Shown: positions 1 through 8,528 of the stretch, piece by piece
How the letters are laid out: each line of letters begins with the position of its first letter
Position numbering within the stretch: the first letter of the stretch is position 1
Source: Hymenobacter psychrophilus
Lineage (GTDB): Bacteria; Bacteroidota; Bacteroidia; Cytophagales; Hymenobacteraceae
Direction of reading: 5' to 3'
Length of the DNA: 64,000 nucleotides
Assembly: GCF_900107135.1 (NCBI RefSeq)
Contig: NZ_FNOV01000010.1
Span: 124,001-188,000, forward strand
Notes under the pieces: generated by a model
Seen by the model: the letters and a program-made list of their open reading frames with translations, nothing else
Databases searched by the model: none
Told to the model about the DNA's origin: nothing
Translations under genes and position numbers: made by a program

Positions 1-605
1 ACCCCGGCCAGCAGCGCCACCAGCACCGCCGGCACCGCTTTGGTAATGCGCGGGAAAAGGTAATAGATGCCGACCGTCGTGAGGCCCAGCAGCACGGCGC
101 TCCAGTTGAGGCTGCCCAGCGGCTCGGCGATGCGGGTAAAGACCTGCAACGTCGTTTTGGGGGACGCGGACCCCAGAAACGGCCAGATTTGCAGCGCGAC
201 GATAATCAGGCCGACCCCACTCATAAAGCCCGAAACCACCGGATAAGGGAAGTACTTAACGTACTTGCCAACGCCCAGCAGCCCAAAAACAACCTGAAAA
301 ACGCCGCCCGCCAGGAAGGCCAGCAGGATGATGCCCAGGCCACCGGGCAGGCTGCCCGTGCGCTCGATGGCCAGCGCCACGATGGAGGCCGACACCACCG
401 TCATGGGGCCGGTGGGGCCGGAGGCCTGGGTGGGCGTGCCGCCCAGCGCCGCGGCCAGCACCCCCAGCACAATGGCCCCGTAGAGCCCCGCCGCCGCCCC
501 CATCCCCGACTGCACCCCGAAGGCCAGGGCCAGCGGCAGGGCAATAATGCCGGCGACCAGCCCGCCCGATAAATCGCCTTTTAGCGTAGAGGTGTCGTAC
601 TTCAT
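1..605 (-). CDS. SulP-family anion transporter (N-terminal part, cut by window edge)
   Basis: The reading frame starts at an ATG at 605 and stays open to base 1, giving about 201 residues of a protein that continues outside the window. It begins MKYDTSTLKGDLSGGLVAGI and then has ALPLALAFGVQSG and the GPTGPMTVVSASIVALA segment, which are typical of the first membrane helices of SulP (SLC26-like) sulfate/bicarbonate permeases. At least five hydrophobic segments are visible. The C-terminal membrane half and any STAS domain lie beyond the window. The substrate (sulfate, bicarbonate or another anion) cannot be decided from this part. No operon partner is visible, and the upstream 700 bases hold no convincing gene. 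Confidence 0.85.
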   Translation of the reverse strand, partial: MKYDTSTLKGDLSGGLVAGIIALPLALAFGVQSGMGAAAGLYGAIVLGVLAAALGGTPTQASGPTGPMTVVSASIVALAIERTGSLPGGLGIILLAFLAGGVFQVVFGLLGVGKYVKYFPYPVVSGFMSGVGLIIVALQIWPFLGSASPKTTLQVFTRIAEPLGSLNWSAVLLGLTTVGIYYLFPRITKAVPAVLVALLAG

Positions 606-1311
606 AGGACTTGCTTGTGGTGGATGCTGCCGGGAAATGTTGGGCGTTCAGCGGCGCGTTGCCAGGCCGGCGCCGGCCTTCTGGCCTTAAGGTAGCACTG
701 ATTTTCTGCCAAACTCAACTATAACATTCTAAAAATCTTGCAATTAGCCTCGTGTCTTGGTGCAGCGCGTCACTTTCAGTGCTACGGCCGGACTGAGAAC
801 TACGGTTGAGCTATGTCCGCCCCTGGCCCCCTCGCCCCAGCCCAAGCGGCAGTGGAAGTCCGTGCGTAGTGAGGGCCATTGGCTGCCGCAGGGGGGGGCT
901 GCCGCGAAGCCAGGCGCTGCCATATGGGGCAGAACTGCTATACTCATCGCGAAGTGGTTTGCAAAAGCCAGGCAGCTGTGCTAGTTGTAGAGACACAAAA
1001 TGTTGTGTCTCTACACTGCTGTCACTATTTATTTCGCAACGAGTATCACCTCTAGGAAGAGGCCGGGGGTGAGGCGCCACGCCGGAGGACAACCTAACCA
1101 CCCACCACCCGCTACTTCCGCAGCCGGGCGCTGTCGCGGGTCTGCCTGGCGGGCGGCTTCGCAGGCCGCCAGGCAGACCCGCTGCTACGCGATGGCACCG
1201 AGTTGTGGCGGCAGCAGGGCCTGCCCGAAAGTGCCCGCATGGCCGCCCAGTTGCTGCGCAAGCTGGCCAAAGCCGCCCCGCCCTAATCGGCTGCGAATGG
1301 CTGGCTGAAAC
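606..1311. other. Gene-poor stretch with hairpins and a possible gene remnant
   Basis: About 700 bases without a convincing complete gene. A possible promoter for the SulP gene is seen on the minus strand: TTG at 741-743 and TATAGTTG at 716-723, one mismatch from the Bacteroidetes TAnnTTTG element. A 12-bp perfect hairpin lies at 987-1014 (GTAGAGACACAA, loop AATG). Bases near 1045-1080 resemble half of the C/G-rich palindromic repeats found elsewhere in the window. The short frames here overlap each other on both strands and look like chance. Confidence 0.5.
1107..1285 (+). pseudogene. Possible C-terminal gene remnant
   Basis: One plus-strand frame without a start codon reads as protein-like sequence and ends ELWRQQGLPESARMAAQLLR... 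with a TAA at 1283-1285. It has the look of a helical C-terminus left from a lost gene. It contains a perfect 16-bp inverted repeat (1137-1152 and 1166-1181), and bases around 1112-1170 resemble the end of mlaD at 1952-2010. The function is not recognised, and the call is weak. Confidence 0.25.
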
Positions 1312-1812
1312 TCAAGCGTTGCTGCTTTTGCCGTCGGTGGGCCGGGGATAGGGACCATTGGACATCATCAGGGTGTAGCCCGTCAGGCTGCCGAGCACCA
1401 CCCCAAGCACGATAATGGAGCCGGCCAGCAGCGCCGAACCCAGCGCCTCACCAAAGTACGTCTGCTGACGCAGCTCGATGGCATAAGCCGAGCTGAACAC
1501 GTTGGCGTACAAAAAAATAGCAGCAGCATACAGTGTCGAGCCCACCAGCCCCACCAGAAAGCCCACCCCCAGCCCAGGCAGGTAGGGAGCCGTTGCGGGC
1601 ATTTGGACTTTGTATGCCCGGATGGCCAGAAAAGTCGCCAGCACCGTGAATGCGTGGCTGCCAAAGCGGGCCGCGTTGTAGCGTTGCAGCCCCAGGGCGG
1701 TGATGGCAAAAAAGTACAGCAGCATCAGGCCGAAAGCCAGCACGCCATAGCGAACCGCCAAACGACGGGCAGAAACGCGGGTGTTTTCGGTAAGCATAGT
1801 GGCATTTTTCAT
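1312..1812 (-). CDS. Four-helix membrane protein, DUF4199-like
   Basis: A 166-residue protein with four hydrophobic segments (about residues 22-42, 52-66, 75-102 and 123-150) separated by short loops and ending in a polar tail. Size and helix layout resemble the DUF4199 membrane proteins common in Bacteroidetes, whose function is unknown. The family match is tentative. A second ATG five codons in (1797-1800 region) is an equally good start. It sits alone, with a small inverted repeat 47 bases upstream of its start. Confidence 0.6.
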   Translation of the reverse strand: MKNATMLTENTRVSARRLAVRYGVLAFGLMLLYFFAITALGLQRYNAARFGSHAFTVLATFLAIRAYKVQMPATAPYLPGLGVGFLVGLVGSTLYAAAIFLYANVFSSAYAIELRQQTYFGEALGSALLAGSIIVLGVVLGSLTGYTLMMSNGPYPRPTDGKSSNA

Positions 1813-1859
1813 GACGGCGAGAATTTACGAGTGAAGAAACGGGGCCGGAAATGACCTTT

Positions 1860-1899
1860 TAGAAGGTAGCTACCGGGCAGTAGCACGCACTACCTTCTA
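1860..1899. terminator. Short inverted repeat between mlaD and DUF4199-like gene
   Basis: TAGAAGGTAG at 1860-1869 is the exact reverse complement of CTACCTTCTA at 1890-1899, with a 20-base loop. It lies 52 bases past the end of mlaD (which ends at 1952) and before the next minus-strand gene, so it may be a terminator for the mla operon. No U-run is obvious. Confidence 0.35.
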
Positions 1900-1951
1900 G
1901 CTGAAAGCGGCCCGGTCCGACATTTGGGTTTTCGTGCACTTCCTGATTGGC

Positions 1952-2965
1952 TCACTCCCGCAGCCGGGCACTGTCGCGGGCCCGGCGGGCCGCTGCGCAG
2001 GCCGCCAGGCGGGCTTCCTCGCGGGCCTGGCGGCGGAAGTAACCGCGCAGCAGGAAGTTGTGTTGCAGGGCCGTCATGCTTTCGTTGAGCTTGGCCGTGC
2101 TCTGGGCCGTGTTGCGCAGGGTCTGGCGAAGCTGGCGGGCGGCAGTGGTATCGGTGAGCAGCGTCTGGACCGGGCCGCCGCCGCGTTGCAGCTGGCGTTG
2201 CAGGCCGTTGAGGGTAACGGCCAGCGTGTCGGAAGTGCCGGCCAGCTGCCGGGCGGCATGCCCGATTTGGTTGGCGAAGGCGTCGTCGGTGAGCAGGTAG
2301 CCCAGCGGCCCCTGGCCCCGGCGCACCCCAGCCGTAAGCTGGCGCACATCAGTTGCGGCGGCGGCGAGCTGGGCCGAGGCGGCGGCGGCGTTTTGCGCGC
2401 TCCGGCGTACGTCGGCCGGCAGCTGCTCGTTGCTGAGCAGCTGCCAGAGAGCCTCGCTGTTGTTGAGCTTGTCGGTTACCTGGCGCAGGCCGCTGGTGAT
2501 GCCCACCAGGTTTTGGTTGGAGATGTTGAGCGTGGCCAGCATGGCGTCTAGGCTGGCCTGCTCGCTGGTGGGCAGCACGTCGCCCGCCTGCACGGCCGGG
2601 GCCGCACCGGGGCCGGCCGTGAGGTTGATGATGGTGTTGCCCACCAGCCCGTCGGTGCCGATGCTGGCCACCGCGTTGCGGCGCACGAAGCGCTGCACGT
2701 CCTGGTTGAGGTTCATCTGCACGCGCACCGTCGTGTCGTTGAGGATGGTGATGTCCTTCACTGTGCCCACCGTAATGCCGCCCAGCCGCACATTGTTGCC
2801 CTTCAGCAGGCCCGACACGTTGCGAAAATCGGCCTGCACCGGCACGCTGCTCTGAAACAGATTCTGCTGGCGACCCAGCAAGTAGAGGACCACCAGCAAG
2901 CAGCCCACTCCCACCACGACGAACAGGCCGAGGCGCACTTGATTGCTGGTGGAGTTATTCGGCAT
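1952..2965 (-). CDS. mlaD: MlaD family MCE-domain lipid-binding protein
   Basis: 337 residues. Residues about 12-30 form one membrane anchor, followed by an MCE domain (VQADFRNVSGLLKGNNVRLGG and GLVGNTIINL are typical MlaD segments), then a long Ala/Gln-rich helical region and an Arg-rich tail. In the Mla system the MCE protein is the periplasmic lipid-binding part that works with the MlaE permease and MlaF ATPase in phospholipid or other lipid transport across the envelope. The two partner genes lie just upstream in the same direction. The start MPNNST at 2965 is chosen. A longer frame begins at 3052, but its first residues come from a palindromic intergenic repeat. Confidence 0.85.
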   Translation of the reverse strand: MPNNSTSNQVRLGLFVVVGVGCLLVVLYLLGRQQNLFQSSVPVQADFRNVSGLLKGNNVRLGGITVGTVKDITILNDTTVRVQMNLNQDVQRFVRRNAVASIGTDGLVGNTIINLTAGPGAAPAVQAGDVLPTSEQASLDAMLATLNISNQNLVGITSGLRQVTDKLNNSEALWQLLSNEQLPADVRRSAQNAAAASAQLAAAATDVRQLTAGVRRGQGPLGYLLTDDAFANQIGHAARQLAGTSDTLAVTLNGLQRQLQRGGGPVQTLLTDTTAARQLRQTLRNTAQSTAKLNESMTALQHNFLLRGYFRRQAREEARLAACAAARRARDSARLRE

Positions 2966-3017
2966 GGCGAAGGGGGATTGAAGGGGGGGATAGTAGAGGT
3001 AGCAGGATAAAAGAACG

Positions 3018-3142
3018 GTCATGCTGAGCGAAGCTGAGCAAAGGCGAAGCATCTCTACCGCAGTAGTAATCCTGTCGGCTAATTAGCACCACAACGAAGC
3101 GGTAGAGATGCTTCGACTACGCTCCGCTTCGCTCAGCATGAC
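3018..3142. repeat. Palindromic intergenic repeat, family R (copy 1)
   Basis: Begins GTCATGCTGAGCGAAG and ends with its near reverse complement CTTCGCTCAGCATGAC. Inner arms carry GAAGCATCTCTACCGC and GCGGTAGAGATGCTTC. It lies between mlaF and mlaD, inside what should be one operon. Other copies are at 8401, 54221 and 57581. Confidence 0.85.
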
Positions 3143-3172
3143 ACCGTTCTTTATCATTTAAACCACTCATTA

Positions 3173-3952
3173 TCAAGTAAAAAAATCGTGTACTCTCGGG
3201 TCCTCGTGCCGGGCCAGCTCCTCGTAGGTGCCTTGGGCGTAACAGCCGCCTTCCGCCAGCAGGGCCACCCGGTCGGCCACGAGGCGCACGCTGTCCATGT
3301 CGTGGGAAATGATGAAGGCGGCCGTGTTATATTTCTGCTGTACCTGCCGGATGAGGGCGCTGATTTCGCGGGCCGTGATGGGGTCGAGGCCGGTGGTGGG
3401 CTCGTCGTAGAGGATGATTTCGGGTTGCAGGATGAGCGTGCGAGCCAGGGCAATGCGCTTGCGCTGCCCACCCGATAGCTCGGCCGGCAGCTTATTAGCC
3501 GTGTCGGCCAGGCCCACGTCTTCCAGGGCCTGCTGCACCAGGTCGGCTTCCTGGTCCCGGCGGTCGGCCAGCCACTGCCGGCGCAGCGGAAACACCAGGT
3601 TCTCGCGCACCGTCATCGAGTCGTAGAGGGCGTTGCTTTGGAACAGGAAGCCCAGCCGGGCCCGCAGCTGGTCCATTTCCTCGTGGTCGAGGGTGCTGAT
3701 ATCCTGCCCCAGCACCGTGATACGGCCGGCATCGGGCCGCAACAGGCCAATCATGCACTTCACCAGCACCGACTTACCCGAGCCCGACTTGCCCAGCACC
3801 ACCACGTTTTCGCCTCGGTGCAGCTCCAACGAAAAATCCCGCAGCACGTGGTTGTCGCCAAACGACTTGCTGATGTGCTCCAGCGTCAGCACTACCTCGG
3901 CATTGCGGGGGGCGGGGGCAGCGGCGGGTTGGGGAAGGGTTCCGGGTGACAT
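3173..3952 (-). CDS. mlaF: MlaF family ABC transporter ATPase
   Basis: 259 residues. Walker A GKSGSGKS is at about residues 54-61, the ABC signature LSGGQRKRIALARTL follows, and the Walker B IILYDEPTTGLD with downstream switch His (IISHDMDSV) is complete. The family drives lipid transport with MlaE and an MCE protein. The start MSPGTLPQ at 3952 lies 8 bases after the stop of the permease gene, which fits translational coupling. A longer frame would run back into that permease gene and is not used. The mlaD gene follows 200 bases later, beyond a palindromic repeat. Confidence 0.9.
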   Translation of the reverse strand: MSPGTLPQPAAAPAPRNAEVVLTLEHISKSFGDNHVLRDFSLELHRGENVVVLGKSGSGKSVLVKCMIGLLRPDAGRITVLGQDISTLDHEEMDQLRARLGFLFQSNALYDSMTVRENLVFPLRRQWLADRRDQEADLVQQALEDVGLADTANKLPAELSGGQRKRIALARTLILQPEIILYDEPTTGLDPITAREISALIRQVQQKYNTAAFIISHDMDSVRLVADRVALLAEGGCYAQGTYEELARHEDPRVHDFFT

Positions 3953-3960
3953 GGCGCATG

Positions 3961-4719
3961 TTAGTTGAAGCCCAGCAGGCCGGTAATCTGCACGGCCAGC
4001 AAGTCGAGAATGAAGATGAGCAGCGACGAGACGACCACGGCCGAGTTGGCCGCCGCCCCTACGCCAGCCGTGCCTTTGGTGGCGTGGTAGCCCTTGTAGC
4101 ACCCCACGAGGCCCACCGCGAAACCAAAGAAGAAGGTCTTGAAGAAGGCCGGCAGCACTTCGGCGAAGGTCAGCCCGCTGAGCACGTTGTTGATGAACAG
4201 CGCCAGCGTGGTGGTTCCCTGGGTGTTGATGCCCACGTAGGACGCATAGAGCCCGATGCCATCGGCCAGCACCGTGAGCAGCGGCAGCATGAGCGTAGTA
4301 GCCAGCACCCGCGTAACCACCAGGTACTTAAACGGGTTGGTACCCGACACTTCCATGGCGTCAATCTGCTCGGTTACCCGCATCGACCCCAGCTCGGCCC
4401 CGATGCTGGAGCCGATTTTACCCGCGAAAACCAGCGCCGTAATAATGGGGCCCATCTCCCGGATAATCGTGAGCCCCACCATCGTCGGCACCCAAGCTTC
4501 GGCCCCGAACTTGGCCATCGTCGGCTGGCTTTGCAGCGTGAGCACGAGGCCCATAATGAAGCCCGTAATGCCCACCATCGGCAAGGATTGGTAACCCACC
4601 ACGTAGCACTGGTGGAAAAACTCGCGCACCTCGTAGCGCGGCCGGAACCCCTCGCGGAAGAACCGCCCGGCAAACTGGGCAATGGCACCAGTTTCGGCCA
4701 GAAAAGGGCTGCTGAACAT
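3961..4719 (-). CDS. mlaE: MlaE family lipid ABC transporter permease
   Basis: 252 residues from the start MFSSPFLAETG at 4719. The sequence carries the MlaE hallmark region GFIMGLVLTLQSQPTMAKFG, then REMGPIITALVFAGKIGSSI and a glutamate-rich coupling segment GAELGSMRVTEQIDAMEV, followed by several C-terminal membrane helices. MlaE forms the inner-membrane channel of the lipid transporter. An upstream ATG at 4788 would add 23 residues (MPAQRRYFVADLYPYW...). The shorter start is preferred because it matches the usual family length. It is the first gene of the mlaE-mlaF-mlaD operon and faces away from the DUF6544 gene. Confidence 0.9.
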   Translation of the reverse strand: MFSSPFLAETGAIAQFAGRFFREGFRPRYEVREFFHQCYVVGYQSLPMVGITGFIMGLVLTLQSQPTMAKFGAEAWVPTMVGLTIIREMGPIITALVFAGKIGSSIGAELGSMRVTEQIDAMEVSGTNPFKYLVVTRVLATTLMLPLLTVLADGIGLYASYVGINTQGTTTLALFINNVLSGLTFAEVLPAFFKTFFFGFAVGLVGCYKGYHATKGTAGVGAAANSAVVVSSLLIFILDLLAVQITGLLGFN

Positions 4720-4997
4720 GGGGCGAGGGTTGAGGCGTAGCCAGTACGGATAAAGGTCCGCCACAAAGTACCGCCGTTGCGCCGGCAACGGGTATGCGGA
4801 AAGTCAGGTCCGGGCCATGATATTCGTCAAGGGCCCGCGGCCGGGGTCGGCGTACTCTTGTAGCGGGCAATTCAGGAAGCTGGCCGCGGCACCAGAAACA
4901 TAATAAAGCGCGGCCGGACTCCGGGCAGCGCAAGCCTGTCGAGGCGTTTTCGTTCCGGTTTGATTCGAATAACTTCCGCCCATTAAGCCCCCCAGCC

Positions 4998-5825
4998 ATG
5001 ACCAGAAACAGCCTTTGGTTGTTAGCGGCCACCGCATTGACGGTACCTGCGGGTGTTCTGGCCGGTCGCTACTGGGTGGCCAACCAACTGCGTCGGGATG
5101 CGCGGCACCTGCTGCTGGCTGCCAGCACCAGCCCCGCCCGCGTGTACTCCGAAGCCCAATTGGTGGGCCTGCCCGCGCCGGTGCAGCGCTACTTCCGGCA
5201 CGTACTGCCGGCCGGCCAGCCCTACCTGCGCAGCCTGCGCCTGCGCCACACAGGCCAGTTCAAAACCAATTTGGATAGGGCGTGGCTGGCTATCGAAGGC
5301 GAGCAATACATCAGCGCGGAGCCCGCTGGCTTTATCTGGCAGGGCACCACCCGCTGGTTCACGGCCCGCGACGAGTACGTGGCCGGGCGGGGCGGCCTCA
5401 CGGTGCGCCTGCTCGGGGCCGTGCCGGTGGTGCGCGGCCACGGCCCCCACTACGATCAGGGCGAGCTGCTCCGCTGGCTGGCCGAGTGCGCCTGGCTGCT
5501 CACCCGCCTGCTGCCCAGCCCGGACATGGCCTGGACCGCCATTGACGACCACACTGCCCGCCTCACCTGCACCCACGCGGGCCAGGCGGCGACGCTGCTG
5601 GTGCGCTTCAACGAGCAGAACGAACTGGCCGAGTGCGAAGCCCTACGCTACTTCGACGACACGACCCAGTTGCCCTGGGTAGGGAACTTTGCGCAGTACC
5701 AGCGGCAGCAGGGCATATTGGTGCCTTCGGTGGTGGAAGCCAGTTGGGTGCTGGCGGGGCAGCGCCGGCCCTACGCCCGCTTCACGGTGCAGACGTTGGA
5801 GTACGACTCGGCCGGACCGTTCTGA
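4998..5825 (+). CDS. DUF6544 family protein
   Basis: 275 residues with an N-terminal hydrophobic segment (about 7-24) and then a soluble region containing the DUF6544 pattern: PAPVQRYFRHVLPAG, LRHTGQF, YISAEPAGFIWQG and a C-terminal YARFTVQTLEYD. The family has no known function. It is often annotated simply as a hypothetical protein in Bacteroidetes and Actinobacteria. The gene is divergent from mlaE and convergent with the next gene, so it is probably transcribed alone. Confidence 0.7.
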   Translation: MTRNSLWLLAATALTVPAGVLAGRYWVANQLRRDARHLLLAASTSPARVYSEAQLVGLPAPVQRYFRHVLPAGQPYLRSLRLRHTGQFKTNLDRAWLAIEGEQYISAEPAGFIWQGTTRWFTARDEYVAGRGGLTVRLLGAVPVVRGHGPHYDQGELLRWLAECAWLLTRLLPSPDMAWTAIDDHTARLTCTHAGQAATLLVRFNEQNELAECEALRYFDDTTQLPWVGNFAQYQRQQGILVPSVVEASWVLAGQRRPYARFTVQTLEYDSAGPF

Positions 5826-5852
5826 CAAGTTCCTAATAACTACCTGTTTCAA

Positions 5853-6410
5853 TCATAATTTATGTGCTCTGACAACCCGCCAGCGGCGCTCCAAAATGAT
5901 GATTGTCACGAGGTACATCCCGACGATAACCAGGGGAATCACGACGAACCGTTGCGCGGGAAACAGGTACCACGCCAGCAGCACCAGCCCCGTACGCCCC
6001 ACGGCGTGAAACGCGCCAACCCAGTGCCGGATAATCCAGCCCAGCGGCAGCCACATCAGCCCCGTCAGAATCCCGACGGTAAGCGGCAGGGACGTGTAAT
6101 CGGCCAGGAAAAACGGAATGGCCACGGCGTACACCAGCAGCGACATACCCACTGAATAGAGAAACAGCGTGTCGAAGGTGTTTTTAGGCTGGCTTTTGCG
6201 GAAGAAATCCTCGCCCGTGAGCCGCGACAGCAGCATGCCCAAGTACACGATGCTGCCCGTAGCGATGAATAAAACCCAGACGACATGCGTCGGTTTCAGC
6301 ACCAGCCCGGCTACGCCGATGGTTAGCCAGGCCAGCAGGCCCGCCAATGGTACGGCCAGCATTCGCCGGCTGGCAAACTCCTGGCGCTGTTGTTCGAGAG
6401 AATAGGACAT
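5853..6410 (-). CDS. DUF7010 family membrane protein
   Basis: 185 residues with six hydrophobic stretches after a polar N-terminus (MSYSLEQQRQEFASRR). The LEQQRQEFASRR start and the spacing of membrane helices match DUF7010 proteins, a small family of unknown function. It ends 27 bases from the end of the convergent DUF6544 gene. The next 60 bases upstream lead into a palindromic repeat. Confidence 0.65.
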   Translation of the reverse strand: MSYSLEQQRQEFASRRMLAVPLAGLLAWLTIGVAGLVLKPTHVVWVLFIATGSIVYLGMLLSRLTGEDFFRKSQPKNTFDTLFLYSVGMSLLVYAVAIPFFLADYTSLPLTVGILTGLMWLPLGWIIRHWVGAFHAVGRTGLVLLAWYLFPAQRFVVIPLVIVGMYLVTIIILERRWRVVRAHKL

Positions 6411-6469
6411 GATAAGTAGGAGTAGTGTAGGTAGTTGGTATCTTAAGAAAATCCCAGTGTTTGGTAAAT

Positions 6470-6638
6470 TAGGACTTGCGCAAAAAAGGGCCGTACGCTT
6501 GTAGCGCTAAGCTTCCGCTTCGCGTATCGTAGAGCAGAATCGTTTGGAATTCAGCAACGAAACGCGAAGCGGAAGCTTAGCTGCGCTGTCCTGCGGTTCG
6601 CGCTACAAGCTCACGGGCCCTGGTTTGCGTAAGTCCTA
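6470..6638. repeat. Palindromic intergenic repeat, family G (long copy)
   Basis: A large imperfect palindrome. It starts TAGGACTTGCGCAAA and ends TTTGCGTAAGTCCTA, with inner arms GCTTGTAGCG / CGCTACAAGC and AAGCTTCCGCTTCGCG / CGCGAAGCGGAAGCTT. Related shorter copies with TGTAGCGCGAAGC arms are at 36934 and 47811. Confidence 0.8.
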
Positions 6639-6700
6639 TTAAGTTGAAACCCGAGGCCCTATTGCCCCAGGCCGGCGCGAGGGGGCCGCGAGCAGCGGGG

Positions 6701-7356
6701 CTAGGTTTGCACAAACCACTCCACGGGCCGGCGTACACTTACCGGCGCGGGGTAAGCCTGCACGTAGCCCAGCCGCAGCACGAACTGCGCGGCCCCCGGC
6801 AGGCCCAGGCGGCGGGCGGCCTCCGTGGTGCCCGGCTCCTCCTCCAGCAGCTGCGACATGGGGTGCACGGCCACGTTGCGGCTCCGCGCTTTCAGCCAGA
6901 CCCGCTCCATGCGCCGGCCCGCGTCCAGCAGAGCCTGCACCGACTCGTCAGGGCTGGTAATTACCAGCTAGCCGCCGTGGGTGGCCACCTGCTCGGCGGT
7001 CCGATCCAGGCCGCTTTGCCGGAACTCGGGCGTGAGCACGCTGGCGCTATCGTAGAAGTGGCGCACGGCCCAGCCCGCCAGCCCGTTGATGCCCATGCCG
7101 GCCGCCGTCAGGCCGTCGCGGTGGTGTTGCACATCGGCGCGGTTCCAGCGCACCCAGGGGCCAGCTCCTGCTGGGCGGCATCGTGGGCTACCTGCTGCTG
7201 GTTGGCGGCCAGGGTGGTGGCGCTCAAGTAACGGCCAGGAGCCGAGTTGGCCCGGTGGCGGGCCGTCCGCACGACCGCCTGGTCCCAGGCGTAGTACCCC
7301 AGGGCGGTGCTGGCCACGGCCGTAGCAGTCAGCGGTAAAAAATGACGACGTTTCAT
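6701..7356 (-). pseudogene. Decayed Acg-type nitroreductase family gene
   Basis: Three pieces of one reading frame history are visible. The start (MKRRHFLPLTATAVASTALGY) at 7356 runs to about 7155, where the frame shifts by one base (after QQELAP). The frame then continues WVRWNRADVQHHRDGL... to a TAG stop at 6968-6970 and goes on past it (LVITSPDESVQALLDAGRR) to the true C-terminus FVLRLGY...RRPVEWFVQT. The ending and the LAAN segment match Acg-like FMN-binding oxidoreductases, but the total coding length is near 215 residues against about 350 or more in the family, so a large internal piece is missing as well. It lies beside universal stress protein genes, a common setting for this family. 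Confidence 0.75.
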
Positions 7357-7407
7357 AGAGCGGGTTCAACAGGAAAAAGGCAGAAGGTTTACAGGCCCGC
7401 CCGGCCA

Positions 7408-8325
7408 CTAGAAGGCCGGCAGCAGGCCGGTAAGCAGCGTATCGGTATAGTTGGCGGCGGTGGTAAAGCCGGGCATTTCGGCCACGGGTACCGGCGCGGC
7501 GGTGGGCAGCACCAGCACGGGCACCGGGCAGGTTTGCAGCAGATTAGCCGTGACGCTACGGTGAAACAAGTCGCTGAGGTAGCTACGCTGGCGGGCCAGC
7601 ACAATGACCAGGTCGGCGCGGGTATCGAGCACGGCGGCCAGCACCCCTTACGCGTGGCGCTCGTGCTGATAACCCCGCAGCTCCGGCGCGGGCAGCCCCT
7701 GCACCAAGCTGCTGGCCTGAACGGCCCGTAGCGCCAGGGCGCAGCCCTCATTGTCTTCCACCCCGCTCGACACGTGGGCCACGATAAGCTCGGTGCCGGG
7801 CAGCGCCAGCAGCGGGCGCAAGGCCTCGGCCTCGGGAGCCAGCGTGAATGATTCGCGGTCGGCGGCAATGAGGATGCGGCGGGGCACGTGCCCCGCCGCA
7901 TCCGTGGGCGGCACCACCAGCAGCGGATAGCTGCCGGTCCGCAAAATCTCCATACACGCGGTGAGCAGGTTGGCGGCGGCCGGGCTGTTCTCATCCGGCT
8001 GGCTGAGCACAAACAAGGCCGGCGCATGGCGCTGGGCCAGCTCCTGGGCCACGGCGGGCAGTAGGTCGGTGGCTACTTCCACGGTGGCCGGAGTGTGTAA
8101 GTCCTCGGCCTGGCGGGCGAGAATGGCGGCCGTATCGGTCTGGCGCGCCAGCTCCCCCTGCTGGTAGCTCCGCCCCCCCAAGGCGTAGGGGTCGAATTGC
8201 GAAGCGCGGTTGACGTGCAGCAGCACCAGCCGGCCCTCCAGGGCCTGGGCCAGCTGGTCGGCATACGTAATGGCCCGGCGGGCAGGCGGGTAGAAACCGG
8301 CAAAGACGATGAGGGAAAGGACCAT
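7408..8325 (-). pseudogene. Universal stress protein gene with in-frame stop
   Basis: The frame starts at 8325 (MVLSLIVFAGFYPPARR) after a purine-rich CTCCTT-like region and encodes a tandem UspA-type protein. At 7648-7650 a TAA interrupts it, yet the same frame continues directly with GVLAAVLDTRADLVIVLARQ and SYLSDLFHRSVTANLL, the usual Usp C-terminal motif before the final beta strand. A single base change explains the break. The first 225 residues could still be made as a truncated protein. The intact paralogues at 8529 and 9409 have the same layout and lengths of 272-280 residues. A sequencing error cannot be excluded. Confidence 0.75.
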
Positions 8326-8400
8326 AAGGAGAGGGGGTTTGGGGGGAGCGAAATGGTTCGAGGGGATGAACCGGAGCATGTAGGCGGGCGAAAAAAGGCG

Positions 8401-8515
8401 GTCATGCTGAGCGAAGTCGAAGCATCTCTACCGCTTCGTTGTAGTGCTGACCAGCCGACAGGATTACCACTGCAGTAGAGATGCTTCGACTTCGCTCCGC
8501 TTCACTCAGCATGAC
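8401..8515. repeat. Palindromic intergenic repeat, family R (copy 2)
   Basis: Starts GTCATGCTGAGCGAAGTCGA and ends ...TCACTCAGCATGAC. The flanking AAAGGCG / CGCCTTT extends the inverted repeat to about 8395-8521. It separates two universal stress protein genes. Confidence 0.85.
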
Positions 8516-8528
8516 CGCCTTTCTGATT

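Noticed and set aside
189-572. Plus-strand frame opposite the SulP fragment
   Set aside because: Antisense to the SulP coding frame and highly repetitive in Gln and Arg, typical of an antisense shadow.
744-1101. Short overlapping frames on both strands between SulP and the DUF4199-like gene
   Set aside because: They overlap one another on both strands, show no family match, and cover hairpins and repeat-like sequence.
2966-3052. Upstream extension of mlaD from 3052
   Set aside because: The extra residues are the translation of a palindromic repeat (MLRLCSASLSMT); the MPNNST start gives a normal MCE protein.
4804-5037. A 77-codon minus-strand frame before mlaE
   Set aside because: No motif; overlaps the start of the DUF6544 gene in antisense and lacks any context.
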